DNA of 64,000 nucleotides from Bacteroidaceae bacterium. Its GTDB lineage: Bacteria; Bacteroidota; Bacteroidia; Bacteroidales; Bacteroidaceae. Each line of letters opens with the position of its first letter. Positions within the stretch are counted from its first letter, which is position 1. The position numbers were made by a program, and so were the translations under genes. Positions 36,447 through 45,979 of this stretch are shown here, piece after piece. Below the pieces are notes generated by a model. That model had not been told where the DNA came from and ran no database searches. It was given only the letters and a program-made list of their open reading frames with translations. The stretch lies in the NCBI GenBank assembly GCA_017555875.1, contig JAFZFN010000032.1, positions 1 to 64,000 of the forward strand. Reading direction: 5' to 3'.

Positions 36447-38495
36447 TTACTTCAACTTACGTCGGGCAGTGCGACTCGGGGTCAGCGCCTTGTACACCTC
36501 ACTTGGGAGCAGTGACTTCAGGTCGAGAGGTACATAGACCATAGAGTAGCCGCCAGGAGCCTCCTCGTAGAAGAAGCCGATGCTCTTGCCATCGGGAAGG
36601 ATGGTCATGGAGGAGTAGGCCGACTCCTCATCAGAAACCTTGATTTCGGTCCATCCGTTCGAGAGATGGGTCGGTGTGTAGTCCTCAGGGTTGTCGCTCA
36701 GGACTTTGTAGAAGACAGACACGTCGGTGCGTCCATTGCCTGTAGGAGCCGACTGGAAGAGGACATTGCCAATGAGCAGGGGCTCTCCGTTGGTGCTGTT
36801 GGCTCCCCACTTGAGGTTGCCCACGGCATCGGTAGCGACCTCGCCCTCCCAGTAGCCTTCGCCCTTGGCCACGTCGGTGTAGCGGAACACGTTGAAGTAG
36901 CGCCCGTAGCTCTTCCTGCTACTGAGAAGCACGCTGCCATCGGGCAGCTCCTCGCACTTGGGCTCGTTGCCCCAGCGGGAGGGACAGTTGTCATACCCCA
37001 ATGAGCCGAGCAGGTGCCATGTCTTGCCAAAGTCGTCGGAATAGAGGGCGTAGTTGTGATGCTGGCGGATGTCTTTTGTCACGGTCCACACGGCACAGTA
37101 GATGCGGTAGTGCGTACCCACCTTGACCTTTCGGCTCTGCGCTATGCGGCCTGCTCCGATAAACATGGAGCTGGAGTGAACACGCCCCTCGGCATCCTTG
37201 AAGAGGGGGTAGATGTCGTAGGTCACCTCCTCGGGCTGACCAGCCTCCCATTGCTTGGTCTTCTTGTTGTACTTGATGTAGAGGCGGGATATGCGATTGG
37301 GGTTCTCTTCGTCGCCTCCTACGCCATAGTTTCCGCTCCAGCAGGTGCGATTGCCGCATACGCTCATCACAAGGATCTCGTTGGTCTCACGGTCGGCCAC
37401 AATGGCGGGGTCGCCATAGCCCACCTGCCACACAGAGGGGGCGGCAGCACCCAGTCCGTCGGCAATCTTGGTCTCGGGGATCCATGAGTGGCCGTCCCAT
37501 CGCTTGCCAGGAGCTGTGCTATGTCTCATCACGAGGTCTACCTCGCCATACCCGATATCATTGCCACAGGGACGATAGTCGTTGATGGCAAAGACATAGC
37601 CATTGGCGGTGGTCGTGATGGCAGGGATGCGATAGGGGTGCCCCTCCGCACTGGGCGAGTAGTAGAGGTACTGGTACTTGCTGTCCTTGTCGACACCGAT
37701 GTTGACATCTACGACGAGCCCCTCAGCGGGCAGGGTCTGTGCATCGAGGGTCGCTGCTCCGTTGACATCCATGGTCCACCCATGACATGTCAGCCCTGTG
37801 CCGACACTGAAGGTCGCCCCCTCTGGAAGGAAGCAGGTGGTGGAGCTCTCGATGGTGGACTTGTCCAACATCGCCGTACTGGTGATGCCATCCACCGTGA
37901 ATGCCAACTGGCCAATCATGTGGTTCTGCTCGTAGCCTCCCTCGAGAGTGGCATTGTAGTTGATGGTGAGCGCCTTCGTCATGTCGATACGACGGAAGTG
38001 CCATCTGGAGCCATTGTCGGCGGATGAATAGAGCTTTATGTCTGCACCATTGCCACCGTACATGTTGAAGCTCTGCGCTACATTCGCCTTGGGCGAGATG
38101 GCATAGCTCCCATCGTCGTGTCTGGTGAGGCAAAGGTCCGTACCTCCAGGAGCGAGCGTCGCTGCAGACGCGCTCTCGCCTCCTGATAGGGTCAACGCCA
38201 ATGCGAACCCTGCAGTGTGGTTGTACATCTTGAATGACTCTGCCGTCCCCACGAGATACCACACCTCGTTCTCCGTGTAGCCACATGCCCCACTATTTAC
38301 GGGACGCTCATTGTAGTCGTCCCCGACGTTCATCTTGACGACGTAGCCCTTGTCTCTATGATTGTAGATCTGTACGGGCACGAGATCGCCCTCGGTGGTG
38401 GAGATGGAGAAGATGTCAGGCATGGCCCATGTGACGGTGCATGCCAACGCTGCAACTAAGCATAGTGTGCTCCTCATGATGTGTAGTCTTTTCAT
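36447..38495 (-). CDS. exo-alpha-sialidase (GH33)
   Basis: A 682-residue sialidase that removes terminal sialic acid from glycoconjugates. A signal peptide (about 1-24) is followed by a beta-sandwich region (30-270) and the GH33 propeller (about 275-665). It has HPYRIPAI (arginine of the triad, about 286-293), NDYRPCGNDIGYGEVDLV, the Asp-box SDDFGKTW and YGDPAIVADRE. Residues 30-665 are paralogous to the second half of the fucosidase-sialidase at 58606. It lacks the T9SS C-terminal segment and ends in basic RTARRKLK, so it is probably periplasmic. Confidence 0.92.
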   Translation of the reverse strand: MKRLHIMRSTLCLVAALACTVTWAMPDIFSISTTEGDLVPVQIYNHRDKGYVVKMNVGDDYNERPVNSGACGYTENEVWYLVGTAESFKMYNHTAGFALALTLSGGESASAATLAPGGTDLCLTRHDDGSYAISPKANVAQSFNMYGGNGADIKLYSSADNGSRWHFRRIDMTKALTINYNATLEGGYEQNHMIGQLAFTVDGITSTAMLDKSTIESSTTCFLPEGATFSVGTGLTCHGWTMDVNGAATLDAQTLPAEGLVVDVNIGVDKDSKYQYLYYSPSAEGHPYRIPAITTTANGYVFAINDYRPCGNDIGYGEVDLVMRHSTAPGKRWDGHSWIPETKIADGLGAAAPSVWQVGYGDPAIVADRETNEILVMSVCGNRTCWSGNYGVGGDEENPNRISRLYIKYNKKTKQWEAGQPEEVTYDIYPLFKDAEGRVHSSSMFIGAGRIAQSRKVKVGTHYRIYCAVWTVTKDIRQHHNYALYSDDFGKTWHLLGSLGYDNCPSRWGNEPKCEELPDGSVLLSSRKSYGRYFNVFRYTDVAKGEGYWEGEVATDAVGNLKWGANSTNGEPLLIGNVLFQSAPTGNGRTDVSVFYKVLSDNPEDYTPTHLSNGWTEIKVSDEESAYSSMTILPDGKSIGFFYEEAPGGYSMVYVPLDLKSLLPSEVYKALTPSRTARRKLK

Positions 38496-38621
38496 TGTAC
38501 TTATGTATTTGAAGTTAATTTATTCTATACCCATAGCAAACAGTGCTTCACAAAGATGGTCCACGCGGGCAAATAAAGGCACTTCATCCCCCACGAGGTC
38601 TGCAATCTTCGCGACATGCAA

Positions 38622-38629
38622 CAAAGATA
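38622..38629 (-). promoter_or_regulatory. -7 box of sialidase gene
   Basis: TATCTTTG on the minus strand, about 127 bases upstream of the ATG, predicts a leader of about 120 bases. No clear TTTG lies at the -33 position. The leader also holds a short protein-like frame (38520-38621). Confidence 0.45.
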
Positions 38630-38654
38630 CGTATTATTTTTGAAACATCCTCGA

Positions 38655-39293
38655 TTATTCCGTACGATATGAGGTCAGAAAGTCATAGATGTTATTAGCC
38701 ACATGCTGCTTCAGTTCAGCGACCTCTACACCTTTTATGGCACCGACACGCTCATACACCACACCTACATCGCTAAGCTCATCACTCTCTACGAGGATGC
38801 CATCGAGCGGAAGCGCTCTGAGCAATTCCTCGTCGAAACGCCCGCCAACACTCATAAAGATACCTGCACGAACCAATTGCTTGGCCTGCTCCACACCGCC
38901 ACGGAAGCCATGAATGACCCAAGGCATCTGTGCCCTCAGCTCCTTGCGCACTGCCAGTATCTCGTCAATGGCTTTGACACAATGTACGATAAGCGGCTTG
39001 CAGACCAATTCGCTCAGCTTGACGTGTTCGCGAAAGACCTCCACCTGTAGCTCTATACCTGCCGTGCCATTAATCTTGTCTACACCCGTCTCACCCACCA
39101 TCACCACTTGTGGATGGAGAGCCATCACGAGCAGACTGGCCATAGACACACGCCAGTCTCCACCCACATCCCAAGGGTGAAGGCCTACAGAATAGAGATG
39201 CCCCGGCTGGGGCACAAACGCATCGGGCGAGAGCTGCACAACAGCTTCACCTGGCAGAATTGGATGATGATGGGTGTGGAGGTCGTAAATCAT
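38655..39293 (-). CDS. TatD-family metal-dependent hydrolase
   Basis: A 212-residue TatD-like hydrolase, probably a DNase or related phosphoesterase of the amidohydrolase fold. The metal ligands appear as DLHTHHHPIL at the N-terminus (HxH), GETGVDKI (Glu), HCVKA and IHGFRGG, and ESDE near the end. It is shorter than the classic enzymes (about 260). The ATG at 39293 gives the family start MIYDLHTH. It follows yidD, eight bases away, in the rnpA-yidD cluster. Confidence 0.85.
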   Translation of the reverse strand: MIYDLHTHHHPILPGEAVVQLSPDAFVPQPGHLYSVGLHPWDVGGDWRVSMASLLVMALHPQVVMVGETGVDKINGTAGIELQVEVFREHVKLSELVCKPLIVHCVKAIDEILAVRKELRAQMPWVIHGFRGGVEQAKQLVRAGIFMSVGGRFDEELLRALPLDGILVESDELSDVGVVYERVGAIKGVEVAELKQHVANNIYDFLTSYRTE

Positions 39294-39301
39294 AATAATC
39301 T

Positions 39302-39532
39302 CTAAGGCACAGGATCGTAGCCCGACCCTCCCCAAGGGTGACAACGGAGAATGCGACGAACAGTGAGGTACAACCCGCGAAATGGGCCATGCTTCTTCAG
39401 CGCCTCAACAGCATATTGCGAGCATGTAGGGGTGAAACGACACGAAGGTGGAGTGAGCGGGGATATGCACGCCCGATAGAAATAGATCGGGAGCAACAGG
39501 AGAAATGTCAGCAGACGCTTGATGAGTGTCAT
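39302..39532 (-). CDS. yidD: membrane protein insertion factor YidD
   Basis: A 76-residue protein of the YidD family, which aids insertion of membrane proteins with YidC. The compact pattern [21 protein letters not shown] and [12 protein letters not shown], with its three cysteines, is diagnostic. It overlaps the rnpA stop by ATGA, the common arrangement. Confidence 0.96.
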   Translation of the reverse strand: MTLIKRLLTFLLLLPIYFYRACISPLTPPSCRFTPTCSQYAVEALKKHGPFRGLYLTVRRILRCHPWGGSGYDPVP

Positions 39533-39924
39533 AGAGCTTCACTTATCTTCTCCAACAATCGCGACATACGTTTTTCGACATATGCCGTGGGCTCTATCTT
39601 AGCCGATACGTAGATAAAAGCTATCAGCAAACCCTCTTCTCGAGAAACCATATTCTCGACGAGGCTATGCTTGAGTTTTCGGTATGCCTCACGGATCTGT
39701 CGCTTCACGCGGTTGCGATCTACGGCGTCGTGAAATCGTTTTTTAGGGACACTGATAAGCACCGACACCCCCTGCTGAACAGACTTGTCGACAGGAAGAA
39801 AGACAGCACGCATAGGATATGCTGACACCGACTTGCTATCGCCTTGAAACAGGCGCTCCATCAAGAGTCGACTACAAAGCCTCTCGCTCTTCTTAAAGGT
39901 ATTGCGTGTAGATGATGGCATCAT
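39529..39924 (-). CDS. rnpA: ribonuclease P protein component
   Basis: A 131-residue basic protein that binds RNase P RNA and helps mature tRNA 5' ends. The RNR signature appears as [13 protein letters not shown]. The N-terminal [10 protein letters not shown] matches the start of the family. It overlaps yidD and follows a fold-back hairpin; hemD lies upstream. Confidence 0.95.
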   Translation of the reverse strand: MMPSSTRNTFKKSERLCSRLLMERLFQGDSKSVSAYPMRAVFLPVDKSVQQGVSVLISVPKKRFHDAVDRNRVKRQIREAYRKLKHSLVENMVSREEGLLIAFIYVSAKIEPTAYVEKRMSRLLEKISEAL

Positions 39925-39950
39925 GTGGTAGTTTATTGGTCCCCCTTTGT

Positions 39951-40018
39951 GCTCTGAGCGTAGCGATGAATCTCCAAATATAGGTTGTTGTACAGAGATT
40001 CTTCGCTACGCTCAGAGC
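39951..40018. repeat. 24-bp inverted repeat, one mismatch
   Basis: The arms 39951-39974 and 39995-40018 (GCTCTGAGCGTAGCGATGAA.. and its inverse) differ at one base, with a 20-base loop. It fills the rnpA-hemD gap. There is no T-run, so it is not a typical terminator. Confidence 0.75.
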
Positions 40019-40039
40019 GACACGATCGGTATTTTATCT

Positions 40040-40822
40040 TTACTTATTCGTCTTCGCCAGATACTGCTCGAGCGCCATGGTCATCGAGGGAGCCTCAGCT
40101 GTGGGTGCCTCGAGATCCAAACGCAAACTTGCCTCCTTGATTGCCGCTGCCGTAGCTGGCCCGAAGCAAGCAATCTGCATATCACCTTGATCAAAGTTGG
40201 GCAAGTTCTCCTTGAGCGACACGATACCCGATGGACTGAAGAAGATCATCATGTCATACCCCTCCAGCTCTCCTGGCTCGAAGATGTGGCTCACCGTGCG
40301 ATACATCACACCCTCGGCATGTTGCAACCCTGCACCATCAAGCATCTCAGCAATCTCGTCATTGTGCACACTAGACAGAGGCACGAAATACTTCTCATTC
40401 TTATGCTTCACCATCAAGGGGAGCAGCGTGTCCATCTTGCCATTGGTGCCAAAGAACACCTTGCGCTTACGGTACTGAACATACTTTTGAATATAGAGAG
40501 AGATGGTCTCCGACACACAGAAGTACTTCAGTGTCTCAGGGATCTGCACACGGAGCTCTGCACACAAGCCAAAGAAGTGGTCGATGGCATGGCGTGAGGT
40601 GAACACGATGGCAGAATAGTCGGGGATATTGATACGCTGTGCGCGAAACTCTTTTGCGCTCAGTGCCTCCACTTTGATGAATTGCTTAAAATCTATCTCT
40701 ACACCAAACTTACGTGCAATATCGAAATAGGGCGACTTGTCCGAAGCTGGTTTAGGTTGCGATACGAGAATCTTACTTAGTTTCAAGGCTTTCAGTTGTT
40801 TATATCTAACGTTATTACACAA
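40040..40822 (-). CDS. hemD: uroporphyrinogen-III synthase
   Basis: A protein of about 250-260 residues of the HemD family, which cyclises hydroxymethylbilane in haem synthesis. The start KILVSQPKPASDKSPYFDIA and the typical TSRHAIDHFF and FFSPSGIVSLKENL are seen. The start is uncertain: GTG at 40822 overlaps the upstream gene by eight bases, while TTG at 40786 would give MKLSKILVSQPKP, nearer the usual family start. There is no ATG in the right place. Confidence 0.85.
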   Translation of the reverse strand: MCNNVRYKQLKALKLSKILVSQPKPASDKSPYFDIARKFGVEIDFKQFIKVEALSAKEFRAQRINIPDYSAIVFTSRHAIDHFFGLCAELRVQIPETLKYFCVSETISLYIQKYVQYRKRKVFFGTNGKMDTLLPLMVKHKNEKYFVPLSSVHNDEIAEMLDGAGLQHAEGVMYRTVSHIFEPGELEGYDMMIFFSPSGIVSLKENLPNFDQGDMQIACFGPATAAAIKEASLRLDLEAPTAEAPSMTMALEQYLAKTNK

Positions 40823-41513
40823 ATAAAACCAATGCTTTTCCTACCACAAGCAGGGGCATCAGTTCGAGGGTGCAAAGGTAGACAAAAATTTGCAAAATAC
40901 CATATTTTTTCGCCGAAAAGATATGGAAAGCCTTGTATAATAGGCATATTTCTAAAGCCCCCAAGCCTATAGCCAATAGCATAAAGACTACAGATGGAGA
41001 CAAATCAAAAAACACCGCAGCCACTGCAATCAGATAAAGAGGGACGCTCGAAAGGATGGTCCAATTACTATAACTTTGCTCCCATGTAGCCACAGTGGAT
41101 GGCTCAAAGAAGATACGATTGGTCACGACAAGAAGCAATTTTCTCAGCAGATAGAACGAGGCCACTGCAGCCGCCCCAAGGAGCCACCCCACAATGCCTC
41201 CCATCGCTACTGACACCCCTGTGGACATGCAGGAGGAGAGCAATATGGCCACAGAGACGAGCGCAACGACATACATACCTGCTCGCATATAGACGATGTT
41301 GGTAGTGCGCATGCCCTTAATGGCATTCTCGCGAGGGAGGAAAAAGTCTCTCAGGAGATTTCCGAGATAATCCTTACGGTCAGAGAGCACTGCAGACAAG
41401 ATAAACGTGCAAGCCAACAACGCACATATCCATAGATTATCCGCATAGTAGGGCTTCGAAGCAGGGATAGCCCCTACGGCATCAGCAAAAAGCGCACACA
41501 TCATTCTCATCAC
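40815..41513 (-). CDS. DUF4271 membrane protein
   Basis: A 232-residue protein with about six membrane spans and no catalytic motif, matching the DUF4271 family of Bacteroidetes. Family members characteristically sit just before hemD, as here. Function unknown; it ends with a very hydrophobic helix. Confidence 0.75.
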   Translation of the reverse strand: MMRMMCALFADAVGAIPASKPYYADNLWICALLACTFILSAVLSDRKDYLGNLLRDFFLPRENAIKGMRTTNIVYMRAGMYVVALVSVAILLSSCMSTGVSVAMGGIVGWLLGAAAVASFYLLRKLLLVVTNRIFFEPSTVATWEQSYSNWTILSSVPLYLIAVAAVFFDLSPSVVFMLLAIGLGALEICLLYKAFHIFSAKKYGILQIFVYLCTLELMPLLVVGKALVLFV

Positions 41514-41540
41514 ACAACGTCACCCTTAGTAGTTCCGACA

Positions 41541-42119
41541 TCAAATAGCAGCATATCCCCGCATCCTACCATTCCATTTCGGAGTGGTACATAACAATTC
41601 GATAGCCTCTTCAGGCGTAGTCGCAACCCTCCAGATATCTCCATGAATATCACGCATGAAATCCTCAGCGATAGCTTGATTGAGTTGAGCGATGAGGTGA
41701 TCGTAATAGCCGTCAACATTGAGAATGATGACGGGGTTCAGATAGAGCCCCAATTGCTTCCAAGTGATAATCTCGAGCAACTCCTCGAAGGTCCCGCATC
41801 CTCCTGGCAGCGCAATGGCGCCATCTGAAAGGTCGGCCATCATCTGCTTGCGTTCGTGCATCGAAGAGGTCTCAATAAGCTCGGTGAGACCTGTATGATG
41901 CCATCCCTCGTCCATCATAAAGGTAGGGATGATACCTGTGACGTGTCCTCCAGCAGCAAGGGCAGCCTCTTCGACAGCACACATCAAGCCCTGATTGCCC
42001 GCACCTGTGATGAGGCGCAATCCCTTTTGAGCAATCAGCGTGCCGAGTTCTTCGGCTGCACGAAAATATTTATCATCAATCTGTGTGCTCGAGGCACAGT
42101 ATACACAAACAGAGGTCAT
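41541..42119 (-). CDS. LOG-family nucleoside phosphohydrolase
   Basis: A 192-residue LOG/TIGR00730-type protein. The signature PGGCGTFEELLEIITWKQLG (PGGxGTxxE) and the start VYCASSTQIDDKYF are clear. Bacterial members hydrolyse AMP or cytokinin-type nucleoside monophosphates to base plus ribose phosphate; the in vivo substrate is unknown. It lies between ahcY and DUF4271. Confidence 0.9.
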   Translation of the reverse strand: MTSVCVYCASSTQIDDKYFRAAEELGTLIAQKGLRLITGAGNQGLMCAVEEAALAAGGHVTGIIPTFMMDEGWHHTGLTELIETSSMHERKQMMADLSDGAIALPGGCGTFEELLEIITWKQLGLYLNPVIILNVDGYYDHLIAQLNQAIAEDFMRDIHGDIWRVATTPEEAIELLCTTPKWNGRMRGYAAI

Positions 42120-42123
42120 GATA

Positions 42124-42205
42124 GTTAGGAATTAGAAATTAGGAGTTAGGAATTACGGGTAGAGAATGCGATGTGCAAATTCCTAACTCCTAATTCCTAA
42201 CTCCC
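42124..42205. repeat. fold-back element, TTAGGAATT words
   Basis: GTTAGGAATTAGAAATTAGG-like words (42124-42155) and AATTCCTAACTCCTAATTCC-like words (42177-42205) form inverted arms around a 21-base middle, between the LOG gene and ahcY. Confidence 0.7.
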
Positions 42206-42211
42206 AAGTAT

Positions 42212-43630
42212 TTAGTAACGGTAGTGCTCAGCCTTATAAGGACCATCTACACTCACACCGATATAGTCGGCTTGTGCCTGAGTGAGCGTGGTGAGGTGTA
42301 CACCGATGCGCTCAAGGTGGAGGCGAGCCACCTCTTCGTCGAGATGCTTGGGCAAGCGATACACGTCGATGGGGTAGTCCTTACCGAAGAGTTCAATCTG
42401 TGCCAGAGTCTGGTTGGTGAATGAGTTGCTCATCACGAATGAGGGGTGACCGGTAGCGCAGCCAAGGTTCACGAGACGACCATCTGCGAGCAAGATAATG
42501 CTGTGTCCGTCGGGGAAGTAGTAGCGGTCTACCTGAGGCTTCACATTCTCGCGGCGTATGCCAGGGAAGTTCTTCAATGCCTCTACCTGTATCTCATTGT
42601 CGAAGTGACCGATGTTGCACACTATAGCTTGGTCGGGCATCTGTGTCATATGGTCTATGCGGATAATGTCAATGTTGCCCGTAGTAGTCACGAAGATATT
42701 ACCCTGCGAGCAAGCCTCCTCCATAGTCACAACCTGGAAACCTTCCATGGCAGCCTGCAATGCACAGATGGGGTCAATCTCGGTCACGAGCACACGTGCT
42801 CCATATGAGCGGAGACTATGTGCACAACCCTTACCCACGTCACCATAACCACACACTACTGCCACCTTACCAGCAATCATGACATCGGTAGCACGCTTGA
42901 TGCCATCAGCCAACGACTCGCGACAGCCGTAGAGGTTATCAAACTTGCTCTTGGTCACCGAGTCGTTCACGTTGAAGGCGGGGAATAGCAGCTTGCCCTC
43001 CTCCTTCATCTGATACAAGCGGTGTACACCAGTAGTAGTCTCTTCGGATACGCCACGCACTTCCTTGGCTATCGAGGTCCAGAGACCAGGCTGCTCGGCA
43101 AGCACTCGCTTGAGGATAGCCTTAAGCTCCATTTCATCTTCACCACCCGAGGGGGTATCGAGAACCGAAGCATCCTTCTCGGCATCCACACCAAGATGTA
43201 TCATGAGCGTAGCATCGCCACCATCGTCAACAATCATGTTAGGACCCTTACCATCGCCGAAGTTGAGCGCTTGCAAGGTACACCACCAATATTCGGCAAG
43301 GTTCTCACCTTTCCATGCGAAAACAGGCACACCGAGGTCGGCAATAGCCGCAGCAGCGTGGTCCTGAGTAGAATATATGTTACATGAGCACCAACGCACC
43401 TCAGCACCCAATGCCTTGAGCGTCTTGATGAGCACGGCAGTCTGGATGGTCATGTGCAATGAGCCCATCACGCGGGCGCCCTTGAGGGGCTTGCTGTCGC
43501 CATACTTCTCTTGCAATGCCATGAGGCCCGGCATCTCATGCTCGGCCATGTCAATTTCTTTGTGTCCGAAGTCGGCCAATGACATATCGGCCACTTTGTA
43601 CGGAAGGGTAGAAAACAGTTGTTCGTTCAT
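42212..43630 (-). CDS. ahcY: S-adenosylhomocysteine hydrolase
   Basis: A 472-residue NAD-dependent enzyme that splits S-adenosylhomocysteine into adenosine and homocysteine. The NAD-binding [14 protein letters not shown], the substrate residues in [20 protein letters not shown] and the C-terminal PYKAEHYRY are diagnostic. It follows clpX by 43 bases and may be its last co-transcribed gene. No SAH or SAM riboswitch is visible in that short gap. Confidence 0.98.
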   Translation of the reverse strand: MNEQLFSTLPYKVADMSLADFGHKEIDMAEHEMPGLMALQEKYGDSKPLKGARVMGSLHMTIQTAVLIKTLKALGAEVRWCSCNIYSTQDHAAAAIADLGVPVFAWKGENLAEYWWCTLQALNFGDGKGPNMIVDDGGDATLMIHLGVDAEKDASVLDTPSGGEDEMELKAILKRVLAEQPGLWTSIAKEVRGVSEETTTGVHRLYQMKEEGKLLFPAFNVNDSVTKSKFDNLYGCRESLADGIKRATDVMIAGKVAVVCGYGDVGKGCAHSLRSYGARVLVTEIDPICALQAAMEGFQVVTMEEACSQGNIFVTTTGNIDIIRIDHMTQMPDQAIVCNIGHFDNEIQVEALKNFPGIRRENVKPQVDRYYFPDGHSIILLADGRLVNLGCATGHPSFVMSNSFTNQTLAQIELFGKDYPIDVYRLPKHLDEEVARLHLERIGVHLTTLTQAQADYIGVSVDGPYKAEHYRY

Positions 43631-43673
43631 GTTTTTATGTGTCTTTAGGGAGTTACTACACTCCTATGGGTTA

Positions 43674-44921
43674 TTATTCTGCTGCCTGCAATCGTCCAAG
43701 GTTCGACTTCTCCATCTGCGTACGAGCATAGTCAAGGGTGACCGTAAACGTCTTATCCCCCTTTGTGGGAATATCAAACATTGCCTCCATCATGATACTC
43801 TCTACGATGCTACGCAATCCACGGGCGCCGAGTTTGAACTCGATAGCCTTGTCCACGATATACTCATACACTTCAGGCTCGAAGGTCAACTCCACGCCAT
43901 CCATCTCAAAGAGCTTGACATACTGCTTCACGATGGCATTCTTCGGCTCGGTGAGGATAGCGAGTAGCGCCTCGCGCGAAAGGGGGTTGAGATAGGTGAG
44001 CACAGGCATACGACCAATGATCTCGGGGATGAGACCGAAGCTCTTGAGGTCTTGCGGTGAGATATACTGCATCATGTTCTCCTTGTCGATGCGCAAGGTG
44101 TTCTGCACCGAGCCGTAACCCACCACATGAGTATTGAGGCGCTGAGCAATCTTGCGCTCAATACCATCAAAGGCGCCACCACAGATGAAGAGGATATTCT
44201 TCGTATTCACGGCAATCATCTTCTGGTCGGGATGCTTACGTCCACCCTGAGGAGGTACGTTCACCACAGAACCTTCGAGCAACTTGAGCAGTCCTTGCTG
44301 CACACCCTCGCCGCTCACGTCGCGAGTGATGGAGGGATTATCGCTCTTGCGGGCAATCTTGTCAATCTCATCGATGAAGACGATGCCCTTCTCTGCAGCT
44401 TTCACATCGTAGTCGGCCACCTGGAGTAAGCGGGTGAGGATGCTCTCTATATCTTCACCCACGTAACCAGCCTCGGTGAGCACTGTAGCGTCCACGATAG
44501 TGAAGGGCACCTTGAGCAGTTTGGCGATAGTGCGGGCCAGCAAGGTTTTACCTGTACCCGTACTACCCACGATAATGATGTTGCTCTTTTCGATCTCCAC
44601 ATCGTCGGCCTTATCCTCTTGCAAGAGACGTTTGTAGTGGTTATATACCGACACGGAAAGGTATCGCTTGGCATCATCCTGACCGATGACATATTGATCA
44701 AGGAAAGCCTTGATATCTTGAGGTTTGGGCAGTTCGCTCAACTCAAAGTCAGCATCCTTGCCAGCCTTCTTCTTATTTTGTCGTGTAGCCTCGCAAGCAA
44801 TCTCATAAGCCTGCTCTGCACACTCATTGCAGATAAAGGCATTGACCCCCGCAATGAGCATGCCCACCTCGGTGTCGGGACGTCCACAGAAACTACAATA
44901 TTGTCGTTGTTGTTTTGCCAT
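43674..44921 (-). CDS. clpX: ATP-dependent Clp protease ATPase ClpX
   Basis: A 415-residue AAA+ unfoldase that feeds substrates to ClpP. The N-terminal zinc-binding domain has CSFCGRP and CNECAEQA; Walker A is [12 protein letters not shown], Walker [11 protein letters not shown], and the pore and sensor regions follow. The IGF-like ClpP-docking loop is not obvious to me. It lies downstream of clpP. Confidence 0.97.
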   Translation of the reverse strand: MAKQQRQYCSFCGRPDTEVGMLIAGVNAFICNECAEQAYEIACEATRQNKKKAGKDADFELSELPKPQDIKAFLDQYVIGQDDAKRYLSVSVYNHYKRLLQEDKADDVEIEKSNIIIVGSTGTGKTLLARTIAKLLKVPFTIVDATVLTEAGYVGEDIESILTRLLQVADYDVKAAEKGIVFIDEIDKIARKSDNPSITRDVSGEGVQQGLLKLLEGSVVNVPPQGGRKHPDQKMIAVNTKNILFICGGAFDGIERKIAQRLNTHVVGYGSVQNTLRIDKENMMQYISPQDLKSFGLIPEIIGRMPVLTYLNPLSREALLAILTEPKNAIVKQYVKLFEMDGVELTFEPEVYEYIVDKAIEFKLGARGLRSIVESIMMEAMFDIPTKGDKTFTVTLDYARTQMEKSNLGRLQAAE

Positions 44922-44925
44922 TATT

Positions 44926-45066
44926 TTGATTTACAATTTGACAAAGTTGCGATTTACTATTTATGTACTATTTTACGATTTGTCAATTTTCGTTCTAGGC
45001 AAATTGCACAATAACTAAATTGCAAATCAATTGTAAATAGTAAATAGCTAAATAGTAAATTGATTT
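44926..45066. repeat. fold-back element, AAATAGTAA/TTTACTATTT words
   Basis: GATTTACAATTTGAC / GATTTACTATTTATG words in the left half and GTAAATAGTAAATAGC / AATAGTAAATTG words in the right half are inverted across the clpP-clpX gap. They could form a long stem in the clpP-clpX transcript. Confidence 0.6.
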
Positions 45067-45728
45067 TATTTTCTCATCAATACTTGGTCAATCATACCAT
45101 ACTCCTTTGCCTCCTGGGCTGTCATCCAGTAGTCGCGGTCGCTATCGGCCCACACCTTGTCGAAGGGAGTGTGTGAGTGGTCAGCGATGATAGTGTAGAG
45201 CTCGTGCTTGAGCTTCTGTATCTCGCGAGCGGTAATCTCGATATCACTTGCCTGACCCTGCACACCACCGAGAGGCTGGTGTATCATCACGCGACTATGA
45301 GGAAGAGCCGAGCGCTTACCCTCAGCGCCTGCCACGAGAAGCACAGCAGCCATGCTGGCAGCCATACCCGTGCATATGGTAGCTACGTCGCTCGAGATAA
45401 ACTGCATGGTGTCATAGATGCCAAGACCTGCATACACCGAGCCACCGGGCGAGTTGATATAGATAGATATATCCTTGCCGTTGTCTACTGAGTCGAGATA
45501 GAGGAGCTGCGCCTGCAACGTATTGGCAGTATAGTCATCGATCTGTGTGCCTAGAAAGATGATGCGGTCCATCATCAGACGTGAGAACACGTCCATCTGT
45601 GTCACATTGAGCTGACGCTCCTCAAGGATATAGGGATTGAGGTACTGGCTCTGAGCTTTGAGCACATCATCGAGCACCATGCTATTCATGCCGAGGTGCT
45701 TGGTAGCGTATTTTCTGAAATCTTCCAT
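45066..45728 (-). CDS. clpP: ATP-dependent Clp protease subunit ClpP
   Basis: A 220-residue serine protease, the proteolytic core of ClpXP. The catalytic Ser is in CTGMAASMAAVLL, the His in PHSRVMIHQPLGG, and the Asp near the end (DRDYWMTAQEAKEYGMID). The N-terminal extension before LEERQLNVTQMDVFS is a little longer than in E. coli. It is separated from tig by a terminator hairpin and from clpX by a fold-back element. Confidence 0.97.
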   Translation of the reverse strand: MEDFRKYATKHLGMNSMVLDDVLKAQSQYLNPYILEERQLNVTQMDVFSRLMMDRIIFLGTQIDDYTANTLQAQLLYLDSVDNGKDISIYINSPGGSVYAGLGIYDTMQFISSDVATICTGMAASMAAVLLVAGAEGKRSALPHSRVMIHQPLGGVQGQASDIEITAREIQKLKHELYTIIADHSHTPFDKVWADSDRDYWMTAQEAKEYGMIDQVLMRK

Positions 45729-45734
45729 ATTGGT

Positions 45735-45768
45735 AAATTCTGAATTTATTAGTTCTCAATTCTGAATC
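45735..45768. repeat. AATTCTGAATTTAT word repeat upstream of clpP
   Basis: AATTCTGAATTTATTAGTTC-like words just before clpP. The element is of the same word class as 12186-12270, single armed. Confidence 0.4.
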
Positions 45769-45893
45769 GTCAAAAATCGTGCCAAACGAAAAGCTATGCC
45801 TAATTGTCAAAGTTGCGAATAGGCGAGAACAAAGACTGCTCTCAGACCCTGTCGAGCATAGCAACTTCAACGGAGTTAATTATCAATTGTCAA

Positions 45894-45930
45894 CAAAAAG
45901 AAGACGGCTTGGCCTCGCCAAACCGTCTTC
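45894..45930 (-). terminator. terminator between tig and clpP
   Basis: GAAGACGGCTTGGC (45900-45913) and GCCAAACCGTCTTC (45917-45930) form a stem with a three-base loop and one mismatch, followed on the minus strand by TTTTTG. It should end or attenuate the tig transcript. Confidence 0.85.
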
Positions 45931-45979
45931 CCATATATTGCAAACAAGTTTCGTAGGCGAAACGTTCAATCAGTCTGGA

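Noticed and set aside
43631..43673. SAH or SAM riboswitch before ahcY
   Set aside because: Only 43 bases lie between clpX and ahcY and no such structure is visible.
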